Of a stretch of 64,000 nucleotides of DNA, positions 32,937 through 44,258 are shown one piece after another. The stretch is from positions 1 through 64,000 of the forward strand of contig JAHLKF010000035.1 in NCBI GenBank assembly GCA_025558075.1, written 5' to 3'. The translations under genes and the position numbers were made by a program. This stretch comes from Gaertneriomyces semiglobifer (lineage: Eukaryota > Chytridiomycota > Chytridiomycetes > Spizellomycetales > Spizellomycetaceae). The notes beneath the pieces are model-generated. The model was not told the DNA's origin. It saw only the letters and a program-made list of their open reading frames with translations, and ran no database searches. Position 1 is the first letter of the stretch; every line of letters starts with the position of its first letter.

Positions 32937-34840
32937 TCATCGCATGTACGTATTTCCACCTGGGAAAGACGACCGATTCCGTTGCAACAATGTTCGACCT
33001 GAAGCTATTACACCAAACAAAGAAAAAGACAGCAAGCGGGTAAATACCAAACTCAAAAAGAGGTGCAAACACGGCCTCATCACGAACGTACAAAGACAAA
33101 AAGGCATTGCAAGGCGGAAAAAAAAAAAGACAAACATACCATCCATCCCTTTTACTGACGCTGGTCTTCCGCTTTGACCACTCCCATTCCATGACCCATG
33201 CGATATGGTTTGCGCATTATCAGGCGCAACAAAACTTCCTCTTCTGATGTTCGTGCTTTGGAACGGCTGTCGCATGGCGGTAGCCGAGCGGCTATTTGCG
33301 GTGGCGAGACGGGGTATGCTCATGGGTGTGGGTGCGCGCTCGAATGGGTACGAGGGGGCTTGGTATGGTCGAGGGGAAGGAGGTATAGCATCATACCCGC
33401 CATTGGCTGGGTAGTAACTGGGCTGTTGCGCGGAACCGTAGATGGGTGTGTCTGGAATGTACTGCGCGGCGTCAGTGTAACCCTGCTGGTGTTGGTGGAT
33501 CGGTTGAGTGTACGTTGGTTCGAAATAACGCTGATCGGGTTGTCGGAAGGAGGAAGGGGTGGCGGAACGGCGGTGGTCGCGTTCGGAATTCGGAGGGTAA
33601 GGGTAACTAGCTGGCTGTTGCTGCGGTGGCTGCTGCTGTGCCTGGTGCGGTGGTGCTTGTCCACGATCACTGCCTTGAGATGCAGGCCGCAGACTGAGAC
33701 GGGAGGGTAGGCGGGGTGTACGGATCCCTGGGCGATTCGCGTTCGACCTTGAACTGTATGGAAGATGAACAACCACATTAACAAAGGTATTGAGATATTG
33801 AGATATGAGAAATGGACGATGCTGTCCATAAGACCTGGCCACTCTCTCTTGCTTCCACCTACCTCAATGGCCGGTCGCTACTCGTTCGGGGTGAAATGGA
33901 ATCCGACGCATTTTCTTTGGTTGTTCGATTTATTCGCGGTGGGGATGGATCACCTCGCGACTTGGCCAAATCACGTCGCAGAAGGTCATTGTCATGTCTT
34001 AACTTTGCGGTGAGGTCTTGTTCGTCTCTAAGCGCTCTAAGAACGTCACAACGGAAGAGGATATAAGTATAAAGTGTGGGAAAAGCTAAACGTAGACAGC
34101 ATCGCCGTACTTTACGGCTTGTTTGTACTTTCGCGAATACTCGCTTGTGCGAAGCTTTAGAAATCGCAGTAGCCGTACCGCATTCGCGTATTGCAGCTGC
34201 ATGGGTGGGTTATTACAAAGGTATTGCATGATCGTGCGTGGAAGACTTGCCTTGTAAACTTTGATAGCATCTTCAAAATGCACAACGGCTGGGGTAAATA
34301 TTTTGGCGACCTCATCCGGAATCTGCACATCATCACACAAACCACAATCCATAAGCACAAGCTTAAACAAAGATAAACGAAAAAGTAGACCTAGGCGTCC
34401 ATCTCGCCGACATCACACTTTAGCGCAATATGCCCCTCACCTCATTCCTGATCACCAACGCCGCGGCTTTCATCCTGCAAACGGGGCACACCAGCAGGAC
34501 ATCTTGCGCCTCCCGAACCCCTATCCCAGGGTTTTCCTGTTGCATGCACGTCTCGCATGTTATATGGGCGCAGTTGGTGAGAAAAAAGACCGATTCGGAT
34601 GGAACGTTGGTTGACGGAGCATTGCTCAACGGGTTGGCAATGGCATGGTCCGAGGTGTGACACCTAGTGCAAAGTGTATAAGAAAATGAGCGACAAGGCA
34701 TGGTACGTTGAGAGGCTGGGCGTTGGACGGTTTGGCTGTTGTTACCTTCCACAATGGACCCATTCCAGGCCGGGGTCAAAGACGGCTTCGAATGGATCTG
34801 AGACGTCATCAGAAGATTGCTTTCGCTTGTCGTCGGACAT
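32937..34840 (-). CDS. Meiotic RING-finger protein, Zip3/RNF212-like
   Basis: Seven exons on the minus strand, 34840-34746, 34663-34441, 34322-34251, 34196-34111, 34036-33863, 33753-33140 and 33004-32937, give 443 residues. The N-terminus is MSDDKRKQSSDDV, then a RING-type finger: EWVHCGRCHTSD, SVFFLTNCAHITCETCM and LLVCPVCRMKAAAL. A coiled coil follows (EVAKIFTPAVVHFEDAIKVY, LQYANAVRLLRFLKLRTSEY). The long C-terminal part is disordered, Pro/Gln/Tyr/Ser-rich. RING, one coiled coil and a Ser-rich tail is the layout of Zip3, RNF212 and ZHP proteins, SUMO/ubiquitin ligases that mark crossover sites. The exon 3/4 junction uses a GC donor. All exon phases agree. Confidence 0.8.
34197..34250 (-). 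other. Probable GC-AG intron in the Zip3-like gene
   Basis: On the coding strand the exon ends ACAAG, followed by GCAAGT, and the intron ends CATGCAG. It is 54 nt, free of stop codons in frame, so it could also be read through. Removing it joins DAIKVYK directly to LQYANAVRLL, making a continuous coiled coil as in the family. Confidence 0.5.
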
Positions 34841-35562
34841 GTTGGATGTGTGTTCTGCTACTTGACTTTGAAGTACTCATTCGCTGCGAAGTTGGCACGT
34901 TCCAGTTGCCACATTCCTTTTTTTCCCACCCGCGGTTTTCTCCGCCACTTTTTCCCACACAGTCGTCTCAGAGGGAGGTCAGATTTTCGTTGCTGTATTG
35001 CCTCTGTTGCGTCCGGGTATTTACTGCCTTTGGTATCTGGTTGCTTTGTAGTCTGAAAGTAAGATGCATGTTTTTCTCCCTCGAGACCTTTTGGGCCGAG
35101 GGACACATTTCCATCGCGTTCGTGGCTGGTATGTCCATTTTGGCAAGTAACCCTGACACCTTTCACACTGACGCGAAAGACTGCGTTCATTTCAAGGCTT
35201 GGTGGAACACGGTGATTCATATACGTCAATCTCAAGGCAGATCGATCGTAGGTGGAATCGTATATGATGAAATCATAACGCAGGGCGTGTATGTAATTCA
35301 TGCACATGGATGGGGTAGGGATCAGGCACCTTATCAAGATCAACCCATTCCTTTGATCTTGAGTAGAAAAACCAAAAAAAAAAGCGATTGGAAATTCGGG
35401 AGTGCCGGTAGTTCTATGGAAGAAGGGTAACATTAACCTTCTTTCCGATGACACGGGCGCGTGGGGGATGACGTTCAAAAACATAAGGTTCAGAATTGAA
35501 CAGTTGCTTGTGGTATCGCTCGTGAGGAAAATAAATAACAAAATAGTGTAAGTATTTAACAA
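34841..35562. other. Intergenic region with long but unconvincing open frames
   Basis: Frames of about 240 codons are open on both strands, without known motifs. A short minus-strand peptide ending at 35414 (EPYVFERHPPRARVIGKKVN) looks more protein-like than its surroundings, but no gene model could be joined. The stretch otherwise holds the promoter of the minus-strand Zip3-like gene. Confidence 0.3.
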
Positions 35563-35635
35563 GCCCGGCTAGCTCAATCGGTAGAGCGTGAGGCTCTTAA
35601 CCTCAAGGTTGTGGGTTCGACCCCCACGTCGGGCT
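35563..35635 (+). tRNA. tRNA-Lys (CTT)
   Basis: A 73-base cloverleaf without intron. The acceptor stem is GCCCGGC with GTCGGGC, the D arm GCTC..GAGC, the anticodon stem TGAGG with CCTCA around loop CTCTTAA (anticodon CTT), and the T arm GTGGG TTCGACC CCCAC. A run of six or more T follows at once, the Pol III terminator. Copies lie at 43691 and 60928. Confidence 0.95.
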
Positions 35636-35700
35636 TTTTTGCACCTTGTCGGGGATTTTCCCAGGCGATTTCCAGTGTTTCAACCATTTGTCCCAGCATT

Positions 35701-35973
35701 CTAACCTTCAGGCGTGGGGCTATTGGTATTAATTAAATTTAAATAAGGGCTCTCATGATGCCGCAAACGATCCAGAAGACCAGTGGTCCCGGGAACGTCC
35801 CTCGCCCGTCGAGGATCGAACGCCGTTCGCAGGAATCGACGAATCGTTCTGGAATACACATTCTTGACAGAAGGGGAGACGTGTGTCATGTGTGCGTGAT
35901 AGTTTGTGTGTGTGGTTAGTGGATAAGGTTGGCTATTTACTTTGCCCCAGATGTGATTAGGTAATTGTAGCAC
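35701..35973 (-). CDS. Possible small two-exon gene, unassigned
   Basis: The minus strand reads LQLPNHIWGK, then a donor (aaa/gtaaat), a good branch-point-like ccactaacc, and an acceptor (tgtcaag) that leads in frame to NVYSRTIRRFLRTAFDPRRA and DVPGTTGLLDRLRHHESPY. The basic Arg/Tyr/Leu-rich helix recalls small mitochondrial proteins of LYR type, but the LYR motif itself is absent. No ATG is visible close upstream in frame; the first codon would be GTG or lie in a further exon. It could be a real small gene or chance. Confidence 0.3.
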   Translation of the reverse strand: MLQLPNHIWGKVNSQPYPLTTHTNYHAHMTHVSPSVKNVYSRTIRRFLRTAFDPRRARDVPGTTGLLDRLRHHESPYLNLINTNSPTPEG

Positions 35974-36144
35974 AACAGATTGGGAAGAATTCCAGACACA
36001 AAAAGTTGCAAGGTGCGTGCGTGCGGAAGGGAGGCAAATGGCTGCGTGAGTGAGTGAGTGTTATTATGCACATGCATGTGCATGGGTATGCATGCATATG
36101 GCAGGCATAAGGGGCAGTCAGTCAGTAATCATATTCATTCATAT

Positions 36145-36167
36145 GGGGGGGGGTTGGGGGGGGGGGG
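36145..36167 (+). repeat. Poly-G tract
   Basis: Nine G, two T and twelve G. A matching run of thirteen C lies at 36242-36254. Confidence 0.9.
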
Positions 36168-36241
36168 TTACCAGTACTGTGATAATAGTAGTAGTATTAG
36201 TAGTGGTGGTGGTAGACTGAATATAAAACCAATTTAAAATA

Positions 36242-36254
36242 CCCCCCCCCCCCC
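36242..36254 (+). repeat. Poly-C tract
   Basis: Thirteen C followed by a CCCACA-type repeat. It is complementary to the G tract about 75 bases upstream. Confidence 0.85.
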
Positions 36255-36546
36255 ACACCCACACCCACAGACACAGACAGTAATAGGACGCACAGGCACA
36301 GACATTGGCTGCTATTCTTAGGGAGAGAGAGAGAGTATACAAGTAACTCCTACACACAGCATTGCTATTAATACCTACAGTACACACTCAATACTCACAC
36401 TACTCACACCACCCACCACTCACACACATGTTCCATTGGATTTGAATCGGCATTATATATAACTGGCATTTGCATTCCCATTTGCATTAGCCATCGGCAT
36501 TGGGCATTGGCATTTGTGCACGCACTCATATACACAGACAAGGACG

Positions 36547-36774
36547 ATGAGCTGCGTCCAGTTGTCTTTACCCCCCGTATGCAACAACAACAACAACCAT
36601 CATTCTATCAACATGATGGATTTGGACTTTGATGATGACTACGGCTGCTCTTGTGCTCACTCCTCAAAAACGACATCCAATGCATTGACCGATGACAGGC
36701 CCGTCGATTGCAGGCGTACTGATTCGGGTTACTACTCGGTCAACAATGGTGAGTTATCCTTTATTGCGATGGGC

Positions 36775-36815
<41 letters not shown>

Positions 36816-38398
36816 CGGAGGGGAGAGGGCGGATGATGAGGGGTCATAACAAATCCAATCTGAAATAGAGGAGGGGTCCAATGACCAAATAGAAAAAAAA
36901 AAGGGTCAGAAAAAACGAGAGAATGGCTTGAGAAAGAGTGTGATGAATTGAGAAATTATAGTGTTTATGTGTATTGCAGTTCCATACATCATTGCTAACT
37001 CTAATGTTGAAAACAGTATCATACGTCAACAACAAGAACAACAACCACAACCGTCCCACGACCCTCTCCCACTCCCTTTCCGCCAATTCACTGTCCCGCC
37101 TCGCTGCGGCGTCTTCATCTCCGCCAACGCCCTACACACCTCCCACGCCTGCACCGTCGCCGCCCATTTCCATCTCCATCCCGAAATCGTACTCTCCTTA
37201 CTCTTCCTCATTCCACCTCCACCACCGTCCCACGCCTTCCTCATCCGCACCCTCTCCATCACATCTCCCAAAGAGACCGTCTCCGCCAACCACACCCAAG
37301 ACTTCCATTAGTCTCGCCCGTTCCACTTACAACTCGGTCCTGCTCGCGTCACATCCTCTGCACCCTGCCTTTCTCGCCAAATACACGTTGCTGCGCGACC
37401 TCGGCCAGGGCGCAACAGCCTTTGTCGTCTGGGGCCGTCGTATTGCGGATAACCTACCCGTCGCAGTCAAGTTCATGTACAAGGACCGTGTTCCACCCGA
37501 TGCGTACGCACGGGACCGCAAGCTCGGTACCGTCCCTTTGGAAGTCGTCCTGCTACGCCGCATGAAACACGAACATGTCGTGGGGTTTGTGGATTTCTTT
37601 GAAGATGAGCGGTTCTTTTATCTAGTGTTGCAGAGTGGACGCGATGTGACGGCCTTGACCAGTGCGAGTCCGACCACCGTCACGGCTGTCGGTGGCCATG
37701 GCTTTCCCAGCACACCCACCACCGCCGCCGCAGCAGCAGCCATGATGACCAGTCCACTATCGCGATCTATCCCAATGACACATACCACGACCACTACCAT
37801 GCAATCCGTCTCCTCCTCCCTCGACCTATTCACCCACATTGAACAAAACCCGTTCATCTCCGAACACGTCCTCCACACACTCTTCACCCAAATCCTTTCC
37901 GCAATGCACTACCTCCACACCGTAGCCCGTGTCGTCCACCGGGACATCAAGGACGAAAACATCATTCTCTCAAGCACGAACCCACTTCACATCCTCCTCA
38001 TCGATTTCGGCACCGCACGACCTATCCCCACTAACCCGCGTGACTATTTCCATTCCTTTAGAGGATCCGTCCCGTATATTCCTCCTGAACTGTTGGATCC
38101 TGATCATTTACCGTATCGGGGACCTGAGCAGGATATGTGGGCACTGGGTGTGTTGTTTTATGTGTTGGCGTTTAGTCAGATGCCGTTTAAGGGTGCAGAG
38201 GAGATACGGACGGGGCGGTGGAGGGAGGGACGGTGGAAACGGAGTGAGGGGGTGATGGAGGTGTTGGGAGGCTTGCTTTGTACGGATGTTGAGAGGAGGT
38301 GGGATGTGGAGAGGTGTAGGGAACATGAGTGGGTTAGGAGTGGGCCGGCACCGTCTTCTGCGTCTGGACCATCTGGACCATCCACACCTGTCACGTAG
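36547..38398 (+). CDS. Ser/Thr protein kinase, PAS-kinase (PASK) type catalytic domain
   Basis: Two exons, 36547-36748 and 37017-38398, give about 527 residues; ATGs at 36514 and 36613 are alternative starts. The N-terminal 190 residues are Asn/Ser/Pro-rich and unstructured; no PAS domain is visible. The kinase domain has the Gly loop LGQGATAFVVWG, the lysine in VAVKFMYKD, the catalytic loop VVHRDIKDENII, the magnesium motif LIDFGTA and the segment PYRGPEQDMWALGVLFYVL, which closely resembles PAS kinase. About 55 residues rich in Ala, Thr and Ser are inserted after the hinge (LVLQSGRD) and before SLDLFTHIEQNPF. All catalytic residues are present. PAS kinases link nutrient state to sugar metabolism and translation. 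The 268-nt intron contains a GA microsatellite. Confidence 0.85.
36777..36812 (+). repeat. (GA)18 microsatellite
   Basis: A pure GA dinucleotide run in the intron of the PASK-like kinase gene. Confidence 0.9.
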
Positions 38399-39067
38399 AC
38401 ACCTACCATATCTTGATCATCAGCATCGTGATCTTGAGTGTTCCGGTGTGGAGCTCGGGTTATCACTCGTTATTTATTTTGGTGTGGACTCTGTTTGTCG
38501 TGGTTTCTTTTTTTGGGAAGGAGAGGAGAGGAGAGAAGGGAGAGGCGGCACGGACGATATCTTGTGTGTTTGTGTACGGGTGTGGTGGTGTGGTCTGTTC
38601 GTTTGTTTCTTTTCTTTTGGTAGTTATTTATTAAGGCAACGAGGGAAATACATACATACATACATACATTCGTACGTGCCATTGAGGTTTTCGGTGTTTT
38701 CGAGGAAAAAAGGAATCATATATATCATTCTTCCTTCAACGAAATGACATAAATACAGCGACACACAGCAGACAGTGAAATTGATGAAAGCACAAAAACG
38801 ATGGGATAACAATTAATAAAAAAGCGAAAATTCAAGTCACATAAAAACCGGCATATTTCTCCTTCTCGTTCTCTCTCCCTCTCTCTATGTATCCCACACA
38901 CACACACACACACACACACTCTCTCTCTTTCTCTCTGTCTGTTCCCTTTTCTCTATACCCCTCATCTCGCGACACAGAAAAATAAAAAACAACATCAGAA
39001 ACCACCACCATCGCTACCACCACGAACCCTCATTCCTTATCCAACGCACGACCTCATAAAAAACTAT
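38399..39067. other. Intergenic region, microsatellite-rich
   Basis: Lies between the convergent kinase and CLU1 genes. It contains a (TACA) repeat near 38648-38669, a (CA) run near 38896-38920 and CT-rich stretches on either side of it. No gene seen. Confidence 0.5.
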
Positions 39068-42000
39068 TTACTTCTTGGTTTTTTTCTTGTTCTTCTTTTT
39101 ACGCGCGCCCTCTGCCGAAGCAGTAGTAGGTGTCTCAGCATCAGCAGCAGTATCAGTATTTATTGTTGTTGTTGTTGTTGTTGTTGAGGAACTCGGTCTC
39201 GGTCTCGTTGATGTGGTAGGTTCACCCAAAAACGCCAAGATCTCATCAATAGGCAAGTGTCCTTTCACACCTGCATTCGACATATCCAATTTCTCCTTTT
39301 TCTTGGCCGCTTCAGGTATTCCAGCCACCGCGCTCACCGACGTGGTTGTTGTCGCATGGTTATGCACTCCATTCGTCGGTCTCACTTTACTGTTCAAAAA
39401 CGACGCAGAAGGACCATTGGAGGAAAGAAGATAACCACCATTTGTAGTAGTACTACCACTACTACTTCCATCACTTTCCATCCTCTTTCTGCGTTCTTCA
39501 CCAACAGCCAGCCCCGCCAACCCTTTCAAGAACGCTTCCCCCTCTTTCGTGCGATCATCCGTATCACCATACCGCTCTCTCAACCACGCACAATAACTGC
39601 GTTGCACGTCAACGGCTTGACGGAACTCTCCGGCACTGTAATACCCGCGAGCAAGGAGTTCATTGCTGCTGGCAGTGTACCCGTGTTTGGGACCGAGGAG
39701 GTCAAGATGGATATCCCTCGCGCGCTGGAAAAACGCGAGTGCGTGGGACGGGGAGACGCGGGAAAGGACTTGGGCAATGTTGGAGAGCGTGGATGCGCCG
39801 TCGAGGTAGGGTGTTAAAGAGGTGAGTTTGGAGTGGAGGAGCGCAATGTGATGGAGTTGGCGTAACAACCGACGACGGATGGTGTGAAAGTATTCCGCGC
39901 GTTGTTCGAGGGTGAGGGTCGTCTTTGTGAGGTTGGATTTGGGTGACGTGGAAGAGGAGGAGTTGCCCTCGGTTGTTTCCGTGGTAGATTCGTCAGTGTC
40001 ATCTTCTAGTAATGTTCGACTGTCGATCCACTCGTAACACGCCAAACTCAACCACGCGTTGATAACGGCTTCTGAATCAACACCAAGGGTTCTCTCCATC
40101 ACCATCACTGCTTTCTTCTGGTAAAACACGGCATCCTCGTATTCCCGACGATGGTAATGGCACAATGCCAACTGGGAATACGCGCGTGCGGTTTCGGGGT
40201 GGATAGGGCCGACGGTTTGTTCAAAGAGCCCAACGGCTTCTCCGAGCAGTTCAAGTGTTGCTTGAGACTCGGAGGTATTTACGTCCTCGACGGGAATGAG
40301 GGACGAAGACAGAGTGAGCGACCCGTGGGCCAAAGCGTCTTCCGCAAAAGACGCGTTCGGTTCAGCAGTTTTGATGATCGGGTAGTGAGACAACACATCA
40401 GCAGCTGCGATACTTTGGAAGCTGGGTGTGAAATAGTCTTTGGCAAGAAGCTGCAGCCCGACCTTGAGACAGATGCTCCTCAATAAAGGCACTTTGCGTT
40501 GCTTGTAAAAGTCTATCGGTAAGTTCTTGTACCGGTATCGGGTTTCCACCTCCTCCCGGATCAGGCGGTGGAGTTCATCCGGCGTGAGAGAAGTGTAGCT
40601 CAACACCTTACCGGCCGTCAACCGCTTATGCAATGCATTCTTCTCCGCCTTCACTTCCTGTCCATCTTCCGCAAACAAGCAAGTTAAAACATGGGCCACA
40701 ATCTCATTCAGAGCCCATGCGGGGGACTCCTTCATCAACCGTCTCAAGATGTGCTTTGTGGCACGCGCCACCATTTCCTGCTGGCACAACTGTACCAAAA
40801 ACTTGGATGGAAACGGGGTCCCTTGCTCAGCGACATCCTCATCGGCATTCGCCGCGATCTGTGCCAATTTACCCAGATAGCGCATGTTCACACCACGTTG
40901 GTGCATCCGCTTTGTCAAACTCTCTCCGTCCATTGGACTCGTGTGAAGCACAAACTCTACGGATAAGCGGTTCAATGTAGCATTCAAAAAGCTAGAAACG
41001 CTACGTGTGCCGTTTTCTTGAGCTTCACGAACAGCGTCGGCATCCGCTAACGGGGCAGTTGTGAACACGTCTGGGTTGAATGCGAGGTGGAAATTGCGCA
41101 TGGCTGCATCGATGGCACTTTCGTCCTCTGAGCCGGTAACAGCTGGCTCCGTTGCGGTGCTCTCCTCAGTGCTGGGGTCCTCTGCAGTGGCCTCGGCACC
41201 ATCCTTCTCAGCCCCTTTGCTGTTTTCTTGTAGCTTCTTCCGCTCTTCCTCAACAATCCCTCGCAGTTTCCTTTCATAGTAATTCTCGAGGAGCTCTGGC
41301 CTGAGAAGTACCATTCTATGCAGGTAAGGCTTCATGCCCTCCTTGACTTCTGCGTCCACCTGATCGAGGAACTCAATGTCTACGGGTGTGATCCTGTACA
41401 GGTCCAATAAATACTTGCGGTTGTCCGCACCAAGTATACCCTTGGTCTCTAAGCTGGTCCAAAGCTTGTGCTCTACACCTTTAGCATCCTTAACTGTGTG
41501 CTCTTCCAAATAAAGCTTCTTCGCAATCGGCTCCAGCGCATTATGAAACGACTGGTCGCTCGTCACCTCTTTTCCGCCGTCGACGGAGCCGTACTTGACC
41601 AGATTGTCACCGTCTTCTCGGCGGCGCAAAATTCCGGGGATGACAGTCTGAGCAACAATACGTCGACCGAGGTAATCAATTACCACCGTGCCAAGGGTAA
41701 AAATATCCGAAGCGCCCATGTTGGACAATAAGCGAACACCATCGACATCCTTTGAAACAGAAACATGATGAGCCGCTTCACCACCGACACTCTCGAACAT
41801 CTCTCGCTTATCGAATCCAAGCGAGTAGAAAATATTGTTGTAGAGATACATGGTGATCCCGCTGTCTTCGAGCGGGTTCAGGGGAGGTACGGAGCCCTGC
41901 ATGACCTGCACGGCACCACGCACAGCTGCATCCACAAAGTCGGTGTGGATTTTGCAGAGAGCCGAGTCACGCATCACACATTCCCGAGGCGTTCCGCGGG

Positions 42001-43266
42001 GTAACTCACGGGTGGCTTGAAAGTCCTCGTTCCAGTCACGTCCACCTAACGCTTCTGCATGGTCAGCACTGATCAAGTACTGGTCCAGGGTGCGGCTAGG
42101 GTCCGCAACGTGCGGTTTAAGCTTGGTAACAAACGGATACGCAGTATGCGCTAATGGTACACCAATGTACCCCAACGGGTTGCGCAAAGCAAGATTCACT
42201 TGCAAAGCCTCAAAGCGCGTCGCAAACAGTGGACTGGCTTTGGAGAGCATAGTAGCTAGGTTATGTTCATGGTATGACTTCTTCAGTCTGGGCGCGGGGT
42301 TAAAGACGGTATCAGTCGACTGACTGACGAAGAAGCCGGAAGTGCTGCATGTTACATGAAGCGTTTCACCCTCCAAGGTTTCGACGCGCAAGTAAAGGAG
42401 ATCTCCAGCGGTACGCTGAGACACAGATGGCTGATTCCAGTGAGACGGCGTCATGCTTTTCAAACACTGGATGGATTTTTGTGACCCAAAGCGTTTCGGC
42501 GCTAGATCCTCCAATGCCTCCACAGCCTTTTCGAATTCAAAGTCATCGAACGGATTGCGCTCTTCGATATCAGGTTTCACATTCTGCTTGGCGCCACGCC
42601 CTTTGTGGCGCTTCTTTTCCACTTCCACAACAGCATTCTCCTCCCCATCAACGACAGATTCCAAGAAAGACGCTCCCGCGTCAACACCGAGCTCCATCCC
42701 AACCTGCAAGCCATATGCTGTGAGATGTTCCCTGAGCCGGATCAGGTGAATGCGTAGTTCCCGGTCATTGTACTCTCCTTCCATAATGCGAAACTCGCTG
42801 TCGATGGAAAACCCTTTGATCTCAGCAAGTTCCAGAAGATCGTTGAGACGTTCACCGTTGAAAGAAAAGTAAAAGCATGTTAAGCCCTGTGTTGCCGTCT
42901 GGTCATACAATGCTTGCCGGATCTCCTGGAGCGAGGTGTGAATGGAGACCTGTGATGCGTAGATGCACTCCATCAGCATCGCTGCAACTGCGCAAGACTT
43001 ATACTTCAAATCCACTCACGATCAAATCCACTTTGCCTCCTGCGGGCAACAGCATTTTCACATTGAAAGTCTGATCCTCAACCGCTCCTGCATATTTTCA
43101 CACTTTCAGTAATCCTGAAAACCCACAATGTTTGAGCGAACAATGGCGCCTAACCTTGGACGATCTCCTCTGCTGCCGCGGCGGGTTCAACGGTCCCATC
43201 TTGCTCTTTCACTGGCGCGGTGATGCTGTCGCCAGTGGTGGCGACGGTTTGATCGTCGATAGACAT
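39068..43266 (-). CDS. CLU1: Clustered mitochondria protein CLU1/CluA (TIF31)
   Basis: Three exons on the minus strand, 43266-43155, 43087-43020 and 42949-39068, give 1353 residues. The N-terminus MSIDDQTVATTGDS leads into the ubiquitin-like start FNVKMLLPAGGKVDLI, joined to VSIHTSLQEIRQALYDQTAT. The body holds the CLU domain (for example RELPRGTPRECVMRD, FVDAAVRGAVQVM, YLYNNIFYSLGFD), then NFHLAFNPDVFT and a TPR region (ETARAYSQLALCHYHRREYE). The end is low-complexity Thr/Ser and a Lys-rich tail. CLU proteins bind mRNAs for mitochondrial proteins and keep mitochondria dispersed. The first two exons are too short to stand out alone; a 70-nt intron separates exons 2 and 3. Confidence 0.93.
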
Positions 43267-43690
43267 ACTGAATAAATGCTATCTACACGATATAAACTAA
43301 TGATATGAATGCTAAAAATGCTCAAGACAGAATAATAATAAGATGCTATGTACAAAAAAGTGGGGTGCCAAACGTGTAATACTAGAGAAGCACCAGCAGT
43401 CTACAGATCACCCATGATATACACTGTATTGGCACAGACAACAGCGACGACGAGTGCGTCCACCTGTTCTCGAGGAATACTTTGCAGCAGTAATGGTGGT
43501 TGCGAATAAGTCAAAAAAGACAACGACGACGAGGGAGAATTAAAAGGTAGTAACCGGATTTCCCTCACGCGATAACACAACCGGCCACTAATGAACCCGC
43601 AAAACTCCGAGTGTTATGACTCACGAGCATTGTTGCCATGGCGAAATGTTATTTGGTATATGTTGCCACTTGACTGTAACAAGTCATCAA
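43267..43690. other. Intergenic region, CLU1 promoter
   Basis: No open frame of note. It separates the divergent CLU1 gene from the tRNA-Lys gene. Confidence 0.4.
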
Positions 43691-43763
43691 GCCCGGCTAG
43701 CTCAATCGGCAGAGCGTGAGGCTCTTAACCTCAAGGTTGTGGGTTCGACCCCCACGTCGGGCT
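43691..43763 (+). tRNA. tRNA-Lys (CTT)
   Basis: The same 73-base sequence as the copy at 35563 except for C instead of T in the D loop (CGGC). The anticodon loop CTCTTAA and all stems are identical. A run of seven T lies a few bases downstream. Confidence 0.95.
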
Positions 43764-44258
43764 ACTAGTATTTTTTTGCTATTCTTTATGTTTCATAAAC
43801 GGCCTTTTGGAAGTTTATAATATCTGCGTATGCCAAGCACATTCCTTTATCTCACCAACGGTATCATATGCAATTCTGCTATGTTCGGTATTGGTATGCG
43901 AGGGTGTTGCTTGTCCGAAAAGCCCTTTTTCCTGTCTTGTTAATAAAAAGGCAGCGTGGCACAGCCCGTGTGGTGGGTTATGCGAGCCAGGGGATGACAC
44001 GGCGTTGTAATGAGGCAGATAATGGGGCTATGGAAAATGTCGAATGCAATAGGAAGGAGGCCGATCCAAGCCTGCCAAAGGCCGGCTGGGAAACCACTCG
44101 TAGATCGAGAGCAATCTCTTGCTGATGATGAGCAAGAATGGAAAATGGAGGGAAATAGTTCTGGCGGTTAGAACACTAAAAGGATGGATGGATGAGTCTG
44201 CCAACCTTGTTTGTCCCTCCCGTCATCTCAATCAAGGAACAAGCCCAGTTTTATTTAA
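43764..44258. other. Intergenic region
   Basis: No supported gene. It carries the upstream region of the SUR7-like gene. Confidence 0.35.

Larger units (their letters stand above)
35636..36546. other. Repeat-rich intergenic region
   Basis: A minus-strand frame at 35701-35973 may be a small gene (listed separately). The rest has many simple repeats: G-runs, a C-run, CA- and TG-rich stretches and short GCATTTG-like repeats near 36470-36510. Confidence 0.4.

Noticed and set aside
34708..35562. Long overlapping ORFs on both strands (about 240 and 234 codons)
   Set aside because: Neither has motifs; the + frame crosses the first exon of the Zip3-like gene. Kept only as an intergenic note.
36145..36254. 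Telomere- or transposon-related G/C tracts
   Set aside because: No telomeric repeat unit, terminal inverted repeats or target duplications are visible.
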